Positions 38,457 to 46,995 of a stretch of DNA of 64,000 nucleotides are shown here, one piece after another. Positions within the stretch are counted from its first letter, which is position 1; every line of letters begins with the position of its first letter. The notes under the pieces are model-generated. The model worked only from the letters and a program-made list of their open reading frames with translations, searched no databases and had not been told where the DNA came from. The position numbers and the translations under genes were made by a program. This DNA comes from Herminiimonas sp. (GTDB taxonomy: Bacteria; Pseudomonadota; Gammaproteobacteria; Burkholderiales; Burkholderiaceae_D). The stretch is from positions 62,001 through 126,000 of the forward strand of contig DAIDBD010000007.1 in the NCBI GenBank assembly GCA_027310305.1. Direction: 5' to 3'.

Positions 38457-38929
38457 GACATACCTCTTCACTAAATTGAATAGATGAAAGATACGCAACG
38501 GTTTTAATAGAGAAAAAGATCAGTCATGCAGACTTCGTGCCTGCATTGCCATGCAACCATTCGCAGGAAAATAACGGCATGAATAACATCTCTACCGGCG
38601 ATTGTTTTGTCATTTTTCAGCTTGCGTGAAAAACCGGGGTTATTGTTATTTGCAAAGTGCAATTTTAATCCGGCACGAAGCAGGTAATTAATACCGGAAA
38701 GAGGTAAAAATAATCGATGTACTCGCATCAATAAATCCAGGGCGTTTTGGCAACCAGGAAAATAGGCTATTCTGAATTCGTGCGACGCTTCGTCAAGCGA
38801 ATGCCGAAGCGCGATAATACCGATCAATGCGTGCCCTCGATTTGCTATCATTCGGCATAGCCATTGTGACGCCGCCATCGACAATTTTGCGCTGGCCGCC
38901 AGCGTTTATCCTTCACTCAGATAGAAAAC
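38457..38929. other. intergenic region, no gene recognised
   Basis: About 470 AT-rich bases between divergent genes. A 126-codon minus-strand frame (38504-38884) exists but has no ribosome-binding site, no family resemblance and unusual composition, so I do not call it. The area must hold promoters for both flanking genes, but none is clear. Confidence 0.4.
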
Positions 38930-39751
38930 ATGCACGACATAAAGCCGGGACAATCGATTGATCTGCTCAAAGAGTTGCATATCCTGACGCGCGACGGGAA
39001 GATGAATCAGGATAGCCGGCGCAAGCTCAAGCAGGTGTATCACCTCTATCAGTTCATCGAGCCGTTGTTGCTGGAAATCCAGCGCGACCACCAGGACATC
39101 CAACTGGTCGATCACGGCGCGGGAAAGTCCTATCTGGGTTTCATCATTTACGACCTGTTTTTCAAGAATTTGAACAATGCATCGCGCATCTACGGCATAG
39201 AAACGCGCGACGAACTGGTCAGGAAATCGGAAGAACTAGCAGCGAAACTGAATTTTCCCGGCATGAAATTCCTGAATCTTTCCGTTGCGGAATCGATCGA
39301 CTCCGATCGCTTGCCGGAACGGATCGATATGGTGACGGCGCTCCACGCATGCAATACCGCCACTGACGATGCGATTCGCTTCGCGTTGAAAAAGCAGGCG
39401 AAATTCATGGTGCTGGTGCCGTGTTGCCAGGCCGAAGTGGCATCGGTGCTTAAAAAGAACAAGGGCAAATCGCTGGCCAGGGAAGCGTTGACCGAAATCT
39501 GGCGCCATCCGCTGCATACGCGGGAATTCGGCAGCCAGGTTACCAATGTGCTGCGCTGCCTGCAGCTCGAAGCGCATGGCTATCAGGTGAACGTGACGGA
39601 ACTGGTAGGCTGGGAGCATTCGATGAAGAATGAACTGATCATCGCAACCTATAAAAATCTGCCGCGCCGGCGTCCGGTCGAGCGGTTGAACGAAGTACTG
39701 GAGACACTGGGCCTGGAAGAGATGCGGGAACGATTTTTCACGCCGCCGTAA
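38930..39751 (+). CDS. class I SAM-dependent methyltransferase (METTL25/RRNAD-like)
   Basis: A 273-residue protein. The SAM-binding motif I appears as LVDHGAGKSYLGFIIYDLF (about 60-78), followed by YGIETRDELV and a motif IV-like ALHACNTATDDAI with VLVPCCQAEV. The D-H-G-A-G-K-S form and the PCCQ segment are typical of the methyltransferase family that includes eukaryotic METTL25/RRNAD1. The substrate (RNA or protein) is unknown. It stands alone on the plus strand and is convergent with the DUF2721 gene. Confidence 0.8.
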   Translation: MHDIKPGQSIDLLKELHILTRDGKMNQDSRRKLKQVYHLYQFIEPLLLEIQRDHQDIQLVDHGAGKSYLGFIIYDLFFKNLNNASRIYGIETRDELVRKSEELAAKLNFPGMKFLNLSVAESIDSDRLPERIDMVTALHACNTATDDAIRFALKKQAKFMVLVPCCQAEVASVLKKNKGKSLAREALTEIWRHPLHTREFGSQVTNVLRCLQLEAHGYQVNVTELVGWEHSMKNELIIATYKNLPRRRPVERLNEVLETLGLEEMRERFFTPP

Positions 39752-39766
39752 TGCCGCCGCCGGCCG

Positions 39767-40219
39767 TTATCCGGATCGGTCGCTGCGGCGCATGAAAATC
39801 GAAAGCGTCTTGGCGGCGATGAAAATTTCGCGCAAAAAGAAAACGAAGCTGCAGATCAGCGACAGCATGCTGCCGATAAAAAGCAATGCGATGGATCTGG
39901 CGATTCCGGCATCGAAAACGTCGTTGACAAACATCGCGACGATTACTGCGCAGACCAGCAGTGCGCAGCAGATGCTCAGGGTGATTGCGCCATGGATCAG
40001 ATCAATTCGCTGATACAGAAAATCGAGTTCGGTCCGGCTTTTTTGCAACGATGCCGCATCGGCGTCAGTCGGACGGCTTTCGAGAATGCGGCTGCGGTTG
40101 ATGATCCGCGCCAGGCGATTGGTCAGCACGCGCAACTGCGTACCCACTCCCGCCAGTAATAAAGCCGGTGCAATGGATAACTGGATGATGTCGCCGACGT
40201 TTCCGAGCTGGATATTCAT
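39767..40219 (-). CDS. DUF2721 membrane protein
   Basis: A 150-residue protein with an N-terminal helix (IIQLSIAPALLLAGVGTQLR), a charged coiled segment (RIINRSRILES...), and two membrane helices (about 85-110 and 120-145). This is the DUF2721 layout, of unknown function. The start at ATG 40219 is preferred by family length. A GTG at 40270 in the same frame is possible, and neither has a clear ribosome-binding site. Confidence 0.75.
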   Translation of the reverse strand: MNIQLGNVGDIIQLSIAPALLLAGVGTQLRVLTNRLARIINRSRILESRPTDADAASLQKSRTELDFLYQRIDLIHGAITLSICCALLVCAVIVAMFVNDVFDAGIARSIALLFIGSMLSLICSFVFFLREIFIAAKTLSIFMRRSDRSG

Positions 40220-40401
40220 GTTGACGGGATTGGCAGGTCGCGCAGCAGTGCTGCCCGGGCTTGTCCGCACATTATGCCTGTTGCGGAATAATTTTCAATG
40301 ATGATGCTTCGCCGTCGCGCGTGCCTGGCGATGGAAACGGCTCTGTCGCGTTAACGAAGAAAATACAAATTGATTCGAATAAAAGAAAGAGCAGCCCGAA
40401 A

Positions 40402-41583
40402 ATGATTTTGAAAAAGTGCCTCTATGGACTTGGACTGGCATCGACGATCGTTCTCAATTCGTATGCTGCGCCTTATACGCCGTCAAACGGTTCCGAGGTT
40501 CTGGAGAAGCTGCCGAGTCGAAATGACCCTGCCCAACAAGAGTTCCGGCGGTTGCGGACAGCGCTGGCGCGCGATCCAAAAAATCTTCGGGTTGCGGTCG
40601 ATCTCGGGCGTCGTTATATCGAGACGTGGCGAGACGGGGGCGATCCGCGGTATTTAGGGTATGCACAGGCGGCTCTGGCGCCATGGTGGGATATGCCGGA
40701 CCCGCCGATTGCCGCCAGAGTTATGCGTGCGACGCTGCTGCAAAGTACGCATCGCTTTACCGCTGCGCTGGCCGATCTGGATGCCGTATTGCGCGATGAC
40801 CGCAATAACGCGCAAGCGTGGCTTACGCGCGGGACGGTGCTGACAGTTCTCGGCGACTATCCCGAAGCAAGAAAAAGTTGCATGCAACTATCTTCATTGG
40901 CTCCGGCAGTGATAACGCAGACATGCTTATATCAAGTCGAAAATTTGAGCGGCAACGCGGAAAAAAGCTATAACGAATTAAATCAGGCATTCAAAAATAA
41001 TCCGGACGCAGATCCCGGCATCAAGCTTTGGATACTGACGCTTTTGGCGGAAATGTCACTGCGGCTGGGCGATACAACTGCAGCGCAAACTCATTTTCAA
41101 CAAGCGCTGGCGCTCGGCAATCCCGATAATTATTTGCTGGCTGCGTATACCGATTTTTTACTGGAGCAGCATGATCCGGCGAAAGTAGTGTCTTTGCTGA
41201 AGGACAAGATTCAGGTGGATGCATTACTGTTGCGCTATGCACTGGCGCTTCAGGCGTTGAACGCTCCCGACGCCGAAAAATTCACCGACATGCTGCGGCA
41301 GCGTTTCGAGGCGGCCAGGATGCGCGGCGATACGATTCATCAGCGTGAGCAGGCGCGCTTTGAATTGGAGTTGATGCACAATCCAGCCGCCGCGCTGAAA
41401 GTCGCGCAGGAAAACTGGAACACCCAGAAGGAGCCTGCCGATACGTTTTTATTGCTTAGCGCCGCTGTCGCCGCCAACGATAAAAATGCGGCCCGACCGG
41501 TATTGGATTGGATAAAAAAAACCGGCTTTCAAGATCATGCGCTGGCGCCGCTCATCGTCAAATTGAATGCACCGTCCAAATGA
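40402..41583 (+). CDS. exported TPR-repeat protein
   Basis: A 393-residue protein with a signal peptide (cut near SYA-AP, residue 23) followed by tetratricopeptide-type helix pairs: ALARDPKNLRVAVDLGRRYI, AQAWLTRGTVLTVLGDYPEA, and AEMSLRLGDTTAAQTHFQQA. It is presumably a periplasmic scaffold. The stop overlaps the start of the HupE-like gene (ATGA), so the two are co-translated and may act together. No ligand can be inferred. Confidence 0.82.
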   Translation: MILKKCLYGLGLASTIVLNSYAAPYTPSNGSEVLEKLPSRNDPAQQEFRRLRTALARDPKNLRVAVDLGRRYIETWRDGGDPRYLGYAQAALAPWWDMPDPPIAARVMRATLLQSTHRFTAALADLDAVLRDDRNNAQAWLTRGTVLTVLGDYPEARKSCMQLSSLAPAVITQTCLYQVENLSGNAEKSYNELNQAFKNNPDADPGIKLWILTLLAEMSLRLGDTTAAQTHFQQALALGNPDNYLLAAYTDFLLEQHDPAKVVSLLKDKIQVDALLLRYALALQALNAPDAEKFTDMLRQRFEAARMRGDTIHQREQARFELELMHNPAAALKVAQENWNTQKEPADTFLLLSAAVAANDKNAARPVLDWIKKTGFQDHALAPLIVKLNAPSK

Positions 41584-42719
41584 TGAAAAAACGCTTCTTG
41601 CGAGGCTTGATTGCCGGTCTCATTCTATGCTGGAGTTCTTTTGCTTTTGCAGACAAATTCAGCGACAGCTATCTTTCAATCAACGTCGCTGGCAGCCAAA
41701 TCGATGGGCAATGGGACATCGCATTGCGCGATCTGGACGTTGCGATCGGCCTGGATCAAAACGGCAACGGTGAAATCACCTGGGACGAAGTGCGGGCAAA
41801 ACATGCCGACATTGCAGCCTATGCCCTTTCTCGATTGGCGTTAACAGCGGACGGTCGAACATGCCGGAAGCACGTATCCCGACAACTGATAGATCGTCAT
41901 ACCGACGGCGCTTATTCAATTCTTCGTTTTAGTGCAACTTGCCCTTCCGCAATCAAGCAATTGAGCATTCAGTACAACTTGTTGTTCGATATCGATCCGC
42001 AGCACAAAGGATTGTTGAAACTGGCAAGCAACGGCATTACATCGACTGCCATTTTTAGCCCGGACAAGCCAAAGCAGCTATTCAAACTCGAAACGACGAG
42101 CAAGTTCAGCCAGTTCAGCGAATATGTCGAAACCGGGATCTGGCATATCTGGATCGGTTTCGACCATCTTCTTTTTTTGCTCTCGTTGCTATTGCCTGCC
42201 GTGCTTGTAATAACGGGACGGAACTGGGAACCGGCAGAGCGTTTCAGAACGTCGCTGGTCGATGTATTGAAAATCGTCACCGCATTTACCCTGGCGCATT
42301 CCATTACCCTCACGTTGGCAACGCTGCAAATTATCGCGCTGCCATCGCGCCTGGTTGAATCCGCCATCGCCGCATCGGTAGTCATCGCTGCGCTGAATAA
42401 TCTTTTTCCCATTGTTCGCGGCAGACGCTGGGCCGTTGCGTTCGGATTCGGATTGATCCACGGCTTCGGCTTTGCCAGCGTCCTGTCCGGCCTTGGATTG
42501 CCGCAATCGGCATTATTGCTTGCGTTGGTGGGTTTCAATATCGGCGTCGAGATCGGGCAGCTTGCGATCGTTGCTGTTTTTTTGCCGGTTGCGTACGCGT
42601 TACGGCGCACCTGGTTCTATCGCAAGCTGATACTGATCGCCGGGTCTGTCGGCATTGTTATCATTGCGTCGGCATGGCTCATCGAGCGTGCGTTCAATCT
42701 GGTGCTGTTTTCTATTTGA
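41580..42719 (+). CDS. HupE/UreJ-family membrane protein with an exported domain and EF-hand loop
   Basis: A 379-residue protein. The signal peptide ends near FA-DKF (residue 24). The exported part (25-195) contains DQNGNGEITWDE at 59-70, a perfect EF-hand loop spacing (D-x-N-x-N-G-x-I-x-x-x-E). Residues 200-379 form six or so membrane helices of the HupE/UreJ_2 family: GIWHIWIGFDHLLFLLSLLL and HGFGFASVLSGLGL carry the conserved His/Asp residues. HupE/UreJ relatives are linked to nickel or other metal handling, and this larger subfamily is poorly understood. It is translationally coupled to the upstream TPR protein. Confidence 0.83.
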   Translation: MMKKRFLRGLIAGLILCWSSFAFADKFSDSYLSINVAGSQIDGQWDIALRDLDVAIGLDQNGNGEITWDEVRAKHADIAAYALSRLALTADGRTCRKHVSRQLIDRHTDGAYSILRFSATCPSAIKQLSIQYNLLFDIDPQHKGLLKLASNGITSTAIFSPDKPKQLFKLETTSKFSQFSEYVETGIWHIWIGFDHLLFLLSLLLPAVLVITGRNWEPAERFRTSLVDVLKIVTAFTLAHSITLTLATLQIIALPSRLVESAIAASVVIAALNNLFPIVRGRRWAVAFGFGLIHGFGFASVLSGLGLPQSALLLALVGFNIGVEIGQLAIVAVFLPVAYALRRTWFYRKLILIAGSVGIVIIASAWLIERAFNLVLFSI

Positions 42720-43061
42720 AAGCTACGATGTCAGCGTCTACTGAATATGGCTTTGCCGCATGAACCATCGCGCAGCGGATCCGGTTATTTTAAGCGCCTT
42801 TCAAAAACCGGCGCGAACCGAAATAATGGGTATCCGAAAGACGCTTTTTCGACCAGACTGCCGGGCGATCAAACGTGTTGCCAGACCAATGCGGAGGTGC
42901 GGCGCAGCCAGTGAATCGATGCGCGACGGAGCCATAGATGCCGCTCCCGGAACCATGCTTTCGCCATCGCAGTGAGAGTAAAATCCGGAGAGGAACCAGT
43001 CAGGATGAAATCAGTAAATCGACAAAAACTTTTCGGGACAAGGCAATGGACAAAGGACGTA
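42720..43061. other. intergenic region, no gene recognised
   Basis: About 340 bases with no convincing frame, hairpin or promoter. Confidence 0.35.
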
Positions 43062-43523
43062 ATGGACGATACAACCGAACTTGAATATGTAGGATTCTGG
43101 TTAAGGGTATGGGCCAGCATCATTGATTCGGTGCTCGTCATGCTGATTCTGATTCCGCTGACGGCGGCGGTGTACGGTTGGGATTATTTCATGGTGATCA
43201 CGCATGCTTCCGGCGCGGCCGAATTCTTCATCTCATGGGTTTTGCCGGCCGTCGCCGTGCTGGCTTTCTGGATGGCAAAAAACGCGACGCCGGGGAAGAT
43301 GGCGATATCGGCCACGATTGTCGATGAAAGAACCGGCGGACCGCCCGGCACAGCGCAGCATCTCGGCCGGTATTTCGGTTATTTTCTTGCAGCGATTCCG
43401 TTGGGTCTCGGCCTGATCTGGGTCGCGTTCGATCCCAAGAAGCAGGGCTGGCACGACAAGCTCGCCGGAACGGTCGTTGTCCGTCCCCGAAAAAAATCCG
43501 GCGTCGTGCACTTCGAGCGCTGA
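43062..43523 (+). CDS. RDD-family membrane protein
   Basis: A 153-residue membrane protein with the RDD pattern: YVGFWLRVWASIIDSVLVML in helix 1 (R and D of the family name), a second helix pair, then NATPGKMAISATIVDERTG and QGWHDKLAGTVVV at the end. RDD proteins are small transport-linked or uncharacterised membrane proteins. AAAGGACG precedes ATG 43062. It is followed 51 bases later by the GIY-YIG gene. Confidence 0.85.
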   Translation: MDDTTELEYVGFWLRVWASIIDSVLVMLILIPLTAAVYGWDYFMVITHASGAAEFFISWVLPAVAVLAFWMAKNATPGKMAISATIVDERTGGPPGTAQHLGRYFGYFLAAIPLGLGLIWVAFDPKKQGWHDKLAGTVVVRPRKKSGVVHFER

Positions 43524-43574
43524 ACGCGGATCGAAACCGCAAGCCGGATCGCAATACCAAAACACGAAGCGGAC

Positions 43575-43835
43575 ATGGCCTGGTTTCTTTATCTGATCGA
43601 ATGCAAGGACGGCAGCATCTATACCGGCATTACCGTCAATGTCGAGGCGCGCTACGCAGCGCATGCAAGCGGCAAGGGCGCGCGGTATACCCGCTCGCAC
43701 CCGCCGCAACGGCTGCTGGCAACGGTCGAATATGCGGATCGGTCGTCCGCTTCCAAAGCCGAGCATCAAATGAAGCTGCTGTCGGCCGGCGCCAAGCGCG
43801 CATTCTGCATATTGCATGGCGCGAAAGGAACATGA
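43575..43835 (+). CDS. GIY-YIG nuclease-like protein (UPF0213/YhbQ type)
   Basis: An 86-residue single-domain GIY-YIG protein: FLYLIECKDGSIYTGITVNV holds the Y-x(8+)-YTG core, then EARYAAHASGKGARYTRSHP supplies the conserved Arg, and a late Glu (AEHQMK) completes the site. Small YhbQ-type proteins have nuclease activity and are linked to DNA repair or stress. The stop overlaps the next start (ATGA). Confidence 0.88.
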   Translation: MAWFLYLIECKDGSIYTGITVNVEARYAAHASGKGARYTRSHPPQRLLATVEYADRSSASKAEHQMKLLSAGAKRAFCILHGAKGT

Positions 43836-44848
43836 TGGAAAAACAGTTTTCAGCAGCTTGCGAGCGCAACCGGCATCCGATTCTCGCCGTGCTGCGCGAG
43901 GTATTGGCCGACCGCAGGCAGGTGCTTGAAATCGGCAGCGGCACCGGCCAGCATGCGGTGTTCTTCGGTGCACAAATGCCGCACCTGATCTGGCAGACCA
44001 GCGATTTGCCGGACAACCATCCGAGCATCATCGCGTGGCAGCAGGAGGCGCAACTGCCCAATGTGCGGCCGCCGCTGGCGCTCGACGCCGCCGCTGCCGA
44101 TTGGCCGCAAGGCCCGTTCGATGCGGTGTTCAGCGCCAATACCTGCCACATCATGGCGTGGCGCGAAGTGGAGGCGATGTTCGCGGGAATCGGGCGCGTG
44201 TTGCAGCCCGGCGGCGTGCTCTGCATTTACGGGCCGTTCAATTACAACGGCAATTTCACCAGCGCCAGCAACGCGCAGTTCGATGCTTCGCTGCGGGCGC
44301 ACGCGCCGCACAGGGGAATCCGGGATTTCGACGCGGTCGATCGACTTGCCGCTGCCCACGGACTGGCGCTGCAGGCGGACTATGCGATGCCGGCAAACAA
44401 TCGCCTGCTGGTATGGCAACGTGCCGGATTCCGCGACAGACCGTCAACCAACCGGGAGAAGACGATGGACCAGCAATTCGAGGATGGCTTGCGGAAACGC
44501 AGGCAGGTAATGGGTGAAGATTTTGTGGAAAAAGCGTTCGCCGGCGCCGATGATTTCACTCAGCCGTTGCAGGAATACATCACCCGCAATGCATGGGGTA
44601 CGGTCTGGTGCCGCGACGGCCTGGATTTCAAGACCCGCAGCCTAGTCACGCTGGCGATGCTGACCGCGCTCGGCCGCACGCAAGAACTCAAGGGCCATGT
44701 GCGCGGCGCGCTCAACAATGGCGCAACCATCGATGAAATCCGCGAAGTGCTGCTGCATTCGACCGTGTATTGCGGCGTGCCGCTCGCGGTCGATGCATTC
44801 CGCGCGGCGCAGGAAGTGCTGAAGGAATTGGCAGCGGTAGAGAAGTAA
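43832..44848 (+). CDS. fusion of a DUF938 methyltransferase and a PcaC-like carboxymuconolactone decarboxylase
   Basis: A 338-residue open frame. Residues 1-205 are a DUF938 SAM-methyltransferase-like protein (VLEIGSGTGQHAVFFGAQMP, then FSANTCHIMAW, ending NRLLVWQRAG). Residues 212-338 are a complete carboxymuconolactone decarboxylase-type protein (EYITRNAWGTVWCRDGLDF, GHVRGALNNGATIDEI, HSTVYCGVPLAVDAF). No stop separates them. GGGAG at 44454-44458 sits six bases before ATG 44465, the natural start of the second protein, so it may also be made alone (127 residues). The original arrangement was probably two genes; loss of one stop codon (for example TGA to GGA at the AGF codons) would explain the fusion. 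The two activities are not an obvious pair. A sequencing error is possible. Confidence 0.82.
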   Translation: MMEKQFSAACERNRHPILAVLREVLADRRQVLEIGSGTGQHAVFFGAQMPHLIWQTSDLPDNHPSIIAWQQEAQLPNVRPPLALDAAAADWPQGPFDAVFSANTCHIMAWREVEAMFAGIGRVLQPGGVLCIYGPFNYNGNFTSASNAQFDASLRAHAPHRGIRDFDAVDRLAAAHGLALQADYAMPANNRLLVWQRAGFRDRPSTNREKTMDQQFEDGLRKRRQVMGEDFVEKAFAGADDFTQPLQEYITRNAWGTVWCRDGLDFKTRSLVTLAMLTALGRTQELKGHVRGALNNGATIDEIREVLLHSTVYCGVPLAVDAFRAAQEVLKELAAVEK

Positions 44849-44895
44849 CTGATACGCATGCCCAACGTCAGATAGTAACTTGCGGCCGCAAAAAA

Positions 44896-46110
44896 TCAGT
44901 TCACGCCCGCCAGATTCTGCGCAGGCGGTTCCGACGGCGTATCGGTCCAGACCACGTAATCATCGACCGCATACAGCTTGCAGGGCTGCCGGCTGCTGTT
45001 CTGGCAATTGGCAAGCACGCGTGCTGTCGGATCATCGCCTTCCTCGGCCCAGCTCCATGCGCCGCTGGAAGAAACCGCGAACGCTTTGGGCGAAGACTTG
45101 CTCAGGAAAACACGATACGCTTCGCGTCCCTTGTCTTTCAGATATGGAATCGCATCGACATTGTCGATCTCGGCAAAATCGCTTTTGGCGATCGGCGCAT
45201 CCTCGGCAAGCGCAATGACTTCTGCCGTCGGCATGCCGACCTGCTGCAAAAATTTTTCCGTTTCAGGCCACCATATTTTCACGCCGTCGCGGCTGCCGGC
45301 CATGCCATGCGCATCGCGCTTGAACGGGCCATAAGCAACCAGTTTCGCCTTGCCGCCGGAGGCCACATACGCGTTATACATTCTGGAGGCGATGGCCGGG
45401 TTGAAGTAGGTATCGTTCGCGCCGTAAAACCACAGGCTCGGCACGCTGCTCCTGCTGCCGTAATTGGCGAATGCATCGACAAGCGATGCCTGCCACTGAC
45501 AGGTGCCGCCATCCGTCCGCAGGCCGCCTGCAAAATTGATCAATCCTTTCACGCCGGGAAAATGGCGCGTGCCGAATGCCATCGTGGCCAATCCGCCGTA
45601 CGACTGGCCGGCGATAATGATGCGATCCTTGTCAACCCAGTCCTGCTTGAGAAAATATTCGAGAGCGCCCTGCAAGTCGTCCGCCTGAAGCTGGCCGTTA
45701 CCTTGCATGTCGCATCTGTCTTCCACATACTGTCCTGTCGACTTCGCAAAACCCTTTCGCATCGGAATCACAACGGCATAGCCGCGCTTGACGAATTCCT
45801 TGCTGATGGCCAGGAAGCGGTCGCGTCTCTGGAGATGCGGATTGCCCGGCTCTTTTCCATGATTCATGATCACCAGCGGAAACGGGCCCGGGCCGGGCGG
45901 TCTGAAAATGGTTGTCTGGAGTTCCACGCTCGCATTGCCGGAGAAGGTCGGCACCATCATGACTTGTTCGTCCAGTTTTGCGCTGACCATCGCTTCCTGT
46001 GCAAAACATATGCCGCTCAGCAAGCTCAATCCGATGAGTGCCGCATTGAAAACGTTGCGAACATTCCGGTTTTTTGCTGCGTTGCGTTGCTGCATTAAAA
46101 AATTTGACAT
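44896..46110 (-). CDS. exported alpha/beta hydrolase (dienelactone hydrolase/CocE-like)
   Basis: A 404-residue periplasmic protein. The signal peptide follows a 15-residue basic stretch and ends near CFA-QEA (about residue 40). The alpha/beta fold shows GPFPLVIMNHGKEPG (oxyanion region), the nucleophile elbow GQSYGG, and a late Asp (FYGANDTYFNP) and His (KRDAHGM). It looks like a serine esterase or peptidase of the DLH/BAAT-like group. Start at 46110; a longer open frame upstream lacks coding character. It is convergent with the DUF938-PcaC fusion. The substrate is unknown. Confidence 0.82.
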   Translation of the reverse strand: MSNFLMQQRNAAKNRNVRNVFNAALIGLSLLSGICFAQEAMVSAKLDEQVMMVPTFSGNASVELQTTIFRPPGPGPFPLVIMNHGKEPGNPHLQRRDRFLAISKEFVKRGYAVVIPMRKGFAKSTGQYVEDRCDMQGNGQLQADDLQGALEYFLKQDWVDKDRIIIAGQSYGGLATMAFGTRHFPGVKGLINFAGGLRTDGGTCQWQASLVDAFANYGSRSSVPSLWFYGANDTYFNPAIASRMYNAYVASGGKAKLVAYGPFKRDAHGMAGSRDGVKIWWPETEKFLQQVGMPTAEVIALAEDAPIAKSDFAEIDNVDAIPYLKDKGREAYRVFLSKSSPKAFAVSSSGAWSWAEEGDDPTARVLANCQNSSRQPCKLYAVDDYVVWTDTPSEPPAQNLAGVN

Positions 46111-46717
46111 ACACCTGCCATGCATTCGGATCATGGAAAACGGCCGCTGCGGCGGTCCGGACAAAGCGTTGCCTGTCTGCGTTGAATGCCGACATCCGGA
46201 ATGCAATCGAAACGGAATTTCTTCGGGGAAGGAAAACTGATGCTGCGAAGAAAAGATTCGTTGAAAATGCACAACCGCTGATGTTTTTACGAGGGGCAAC
46301 GTTGCCCATTCTAAACACCGGGTTGCTCAAGTTCAAGACGAATTTATGGATTCAGGGAATTATTTTCTGAAGAGTTTGCGATTAAAACAAGAGATGCAGC
46401 GACTGGTTATGCAAGCTGCAACGGAAAGGATTGCAAAGCGTTAATAACATTGATCAATGCGTAATGAACCGCGCCGATCGCATCGGTAACGCAAGATTTC
46501 TCAAGCGGAGCGCACGTTTGACTCCGATTGAATAAGGAAGAGGACCAATCATGGATAGGCTGGCGCAGTTTTATCGCACCTACGTACCGGTCTGATCATG
46601 CCGTTGATTGAAGGAAATTCTATTTTTGAAAAAGTTGCTCATTGAACTATTGACCGTTGCCCGGCAAATCCTATAATGATTTACCACAGGAAATTGCAGT
46701 AACTCAATGAGGACGCC
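46111..46717. other. 600-base gap with a promoter and a possible 14-codon frame
   Basis: Mostly empty. AGGAAGAGGA precedes ATG 46551, which opens a 14-codon frame ending at TGA 46593; it may be a leader or a remnant. The promoter described separately lies at 46650-46677. Confidence 0.35.
46650..46677 (+). promoter_or_regulatory. sigma-70 promoter of the 46-residue membrane peptide
   Basis: TTGACC at 46650-46655 and a perfect TATAAT at 46672-46677, with a 16-base spacer. Transcription would start near 46685, about 33 bases before the small gene. Confidence 0.65.
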
Positions 46718-46858
46718 ATGCAAAAAACAACGCAGTTCCATGCAGAGCAAAAGAAAACGGCGTTTAACATCAACAAGCTGCAGGCGGTTGCCTGCATGGC
46801 GGTATCGGCAGCGGTCAGCATCGGCTTGATCGCATGGGTCGCCAACGCGTTTTTCTGA
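46718..46858 (+). CDS. 46-residue single-helix membrane peptide
   Basis: A short gene with a polar, Lys/Gln-rich N-terminal half (residues 1-20) and one membrane helix (VACMAVSAAVSIGLIAWVA, about 23-42). GAGGA lies eight bases before the ATG and a good sigma-70 promoter lies just upstream, which argues for a real gene despite its size. I do not recognise a family. It is followed by a long inverted repeat that may act as its terminator. Confidence 0.55.
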   Translation: MQKTTQFHAEQKKTAFNINKLQAVACMAVSAAVSIGLIAWVANAFF

Positions 46859-46884
46859 TAATTCTCTACGGGTATCAGCTACGA

Positions 46885-46969
46885 TCCACGAAAAACACGA
46901 CAGGCACGAAAAGGCTTCCCGGCATCATTCTCCGGTCCTCTTTTTCGTGCCTGTCGTGTTTTTCGTGGA
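46885..46969. repeat. 28-bp perfect inverted repeat (dispersed element or bidirectional terminator)
   Basis: Arms at 46885-46912 and 46942-46969 are exact reverse complements over 28 bases, starting TCCACGAAAAACACG and ending with ...TTTTTCGTGGA, with a 29-base loop that contains CCGG/CCGG. It lies between two convergent genes. CACGAAAA-type long palindromes occur in many unrelated genomes as dispersed repeats, so it could be both a mobile-like repeat and a terminator. Confidence 0.8.
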
Positions 46970-46995
46970 CCATGCCCTCAATCATCAAGGGCATT

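Noticed and set aside
38504-38884. 126-codon minus-strand frame as a gene
   Set aside because: No ribosome-binding site, no family resemblance, and composition unlike the neighbouring genes.
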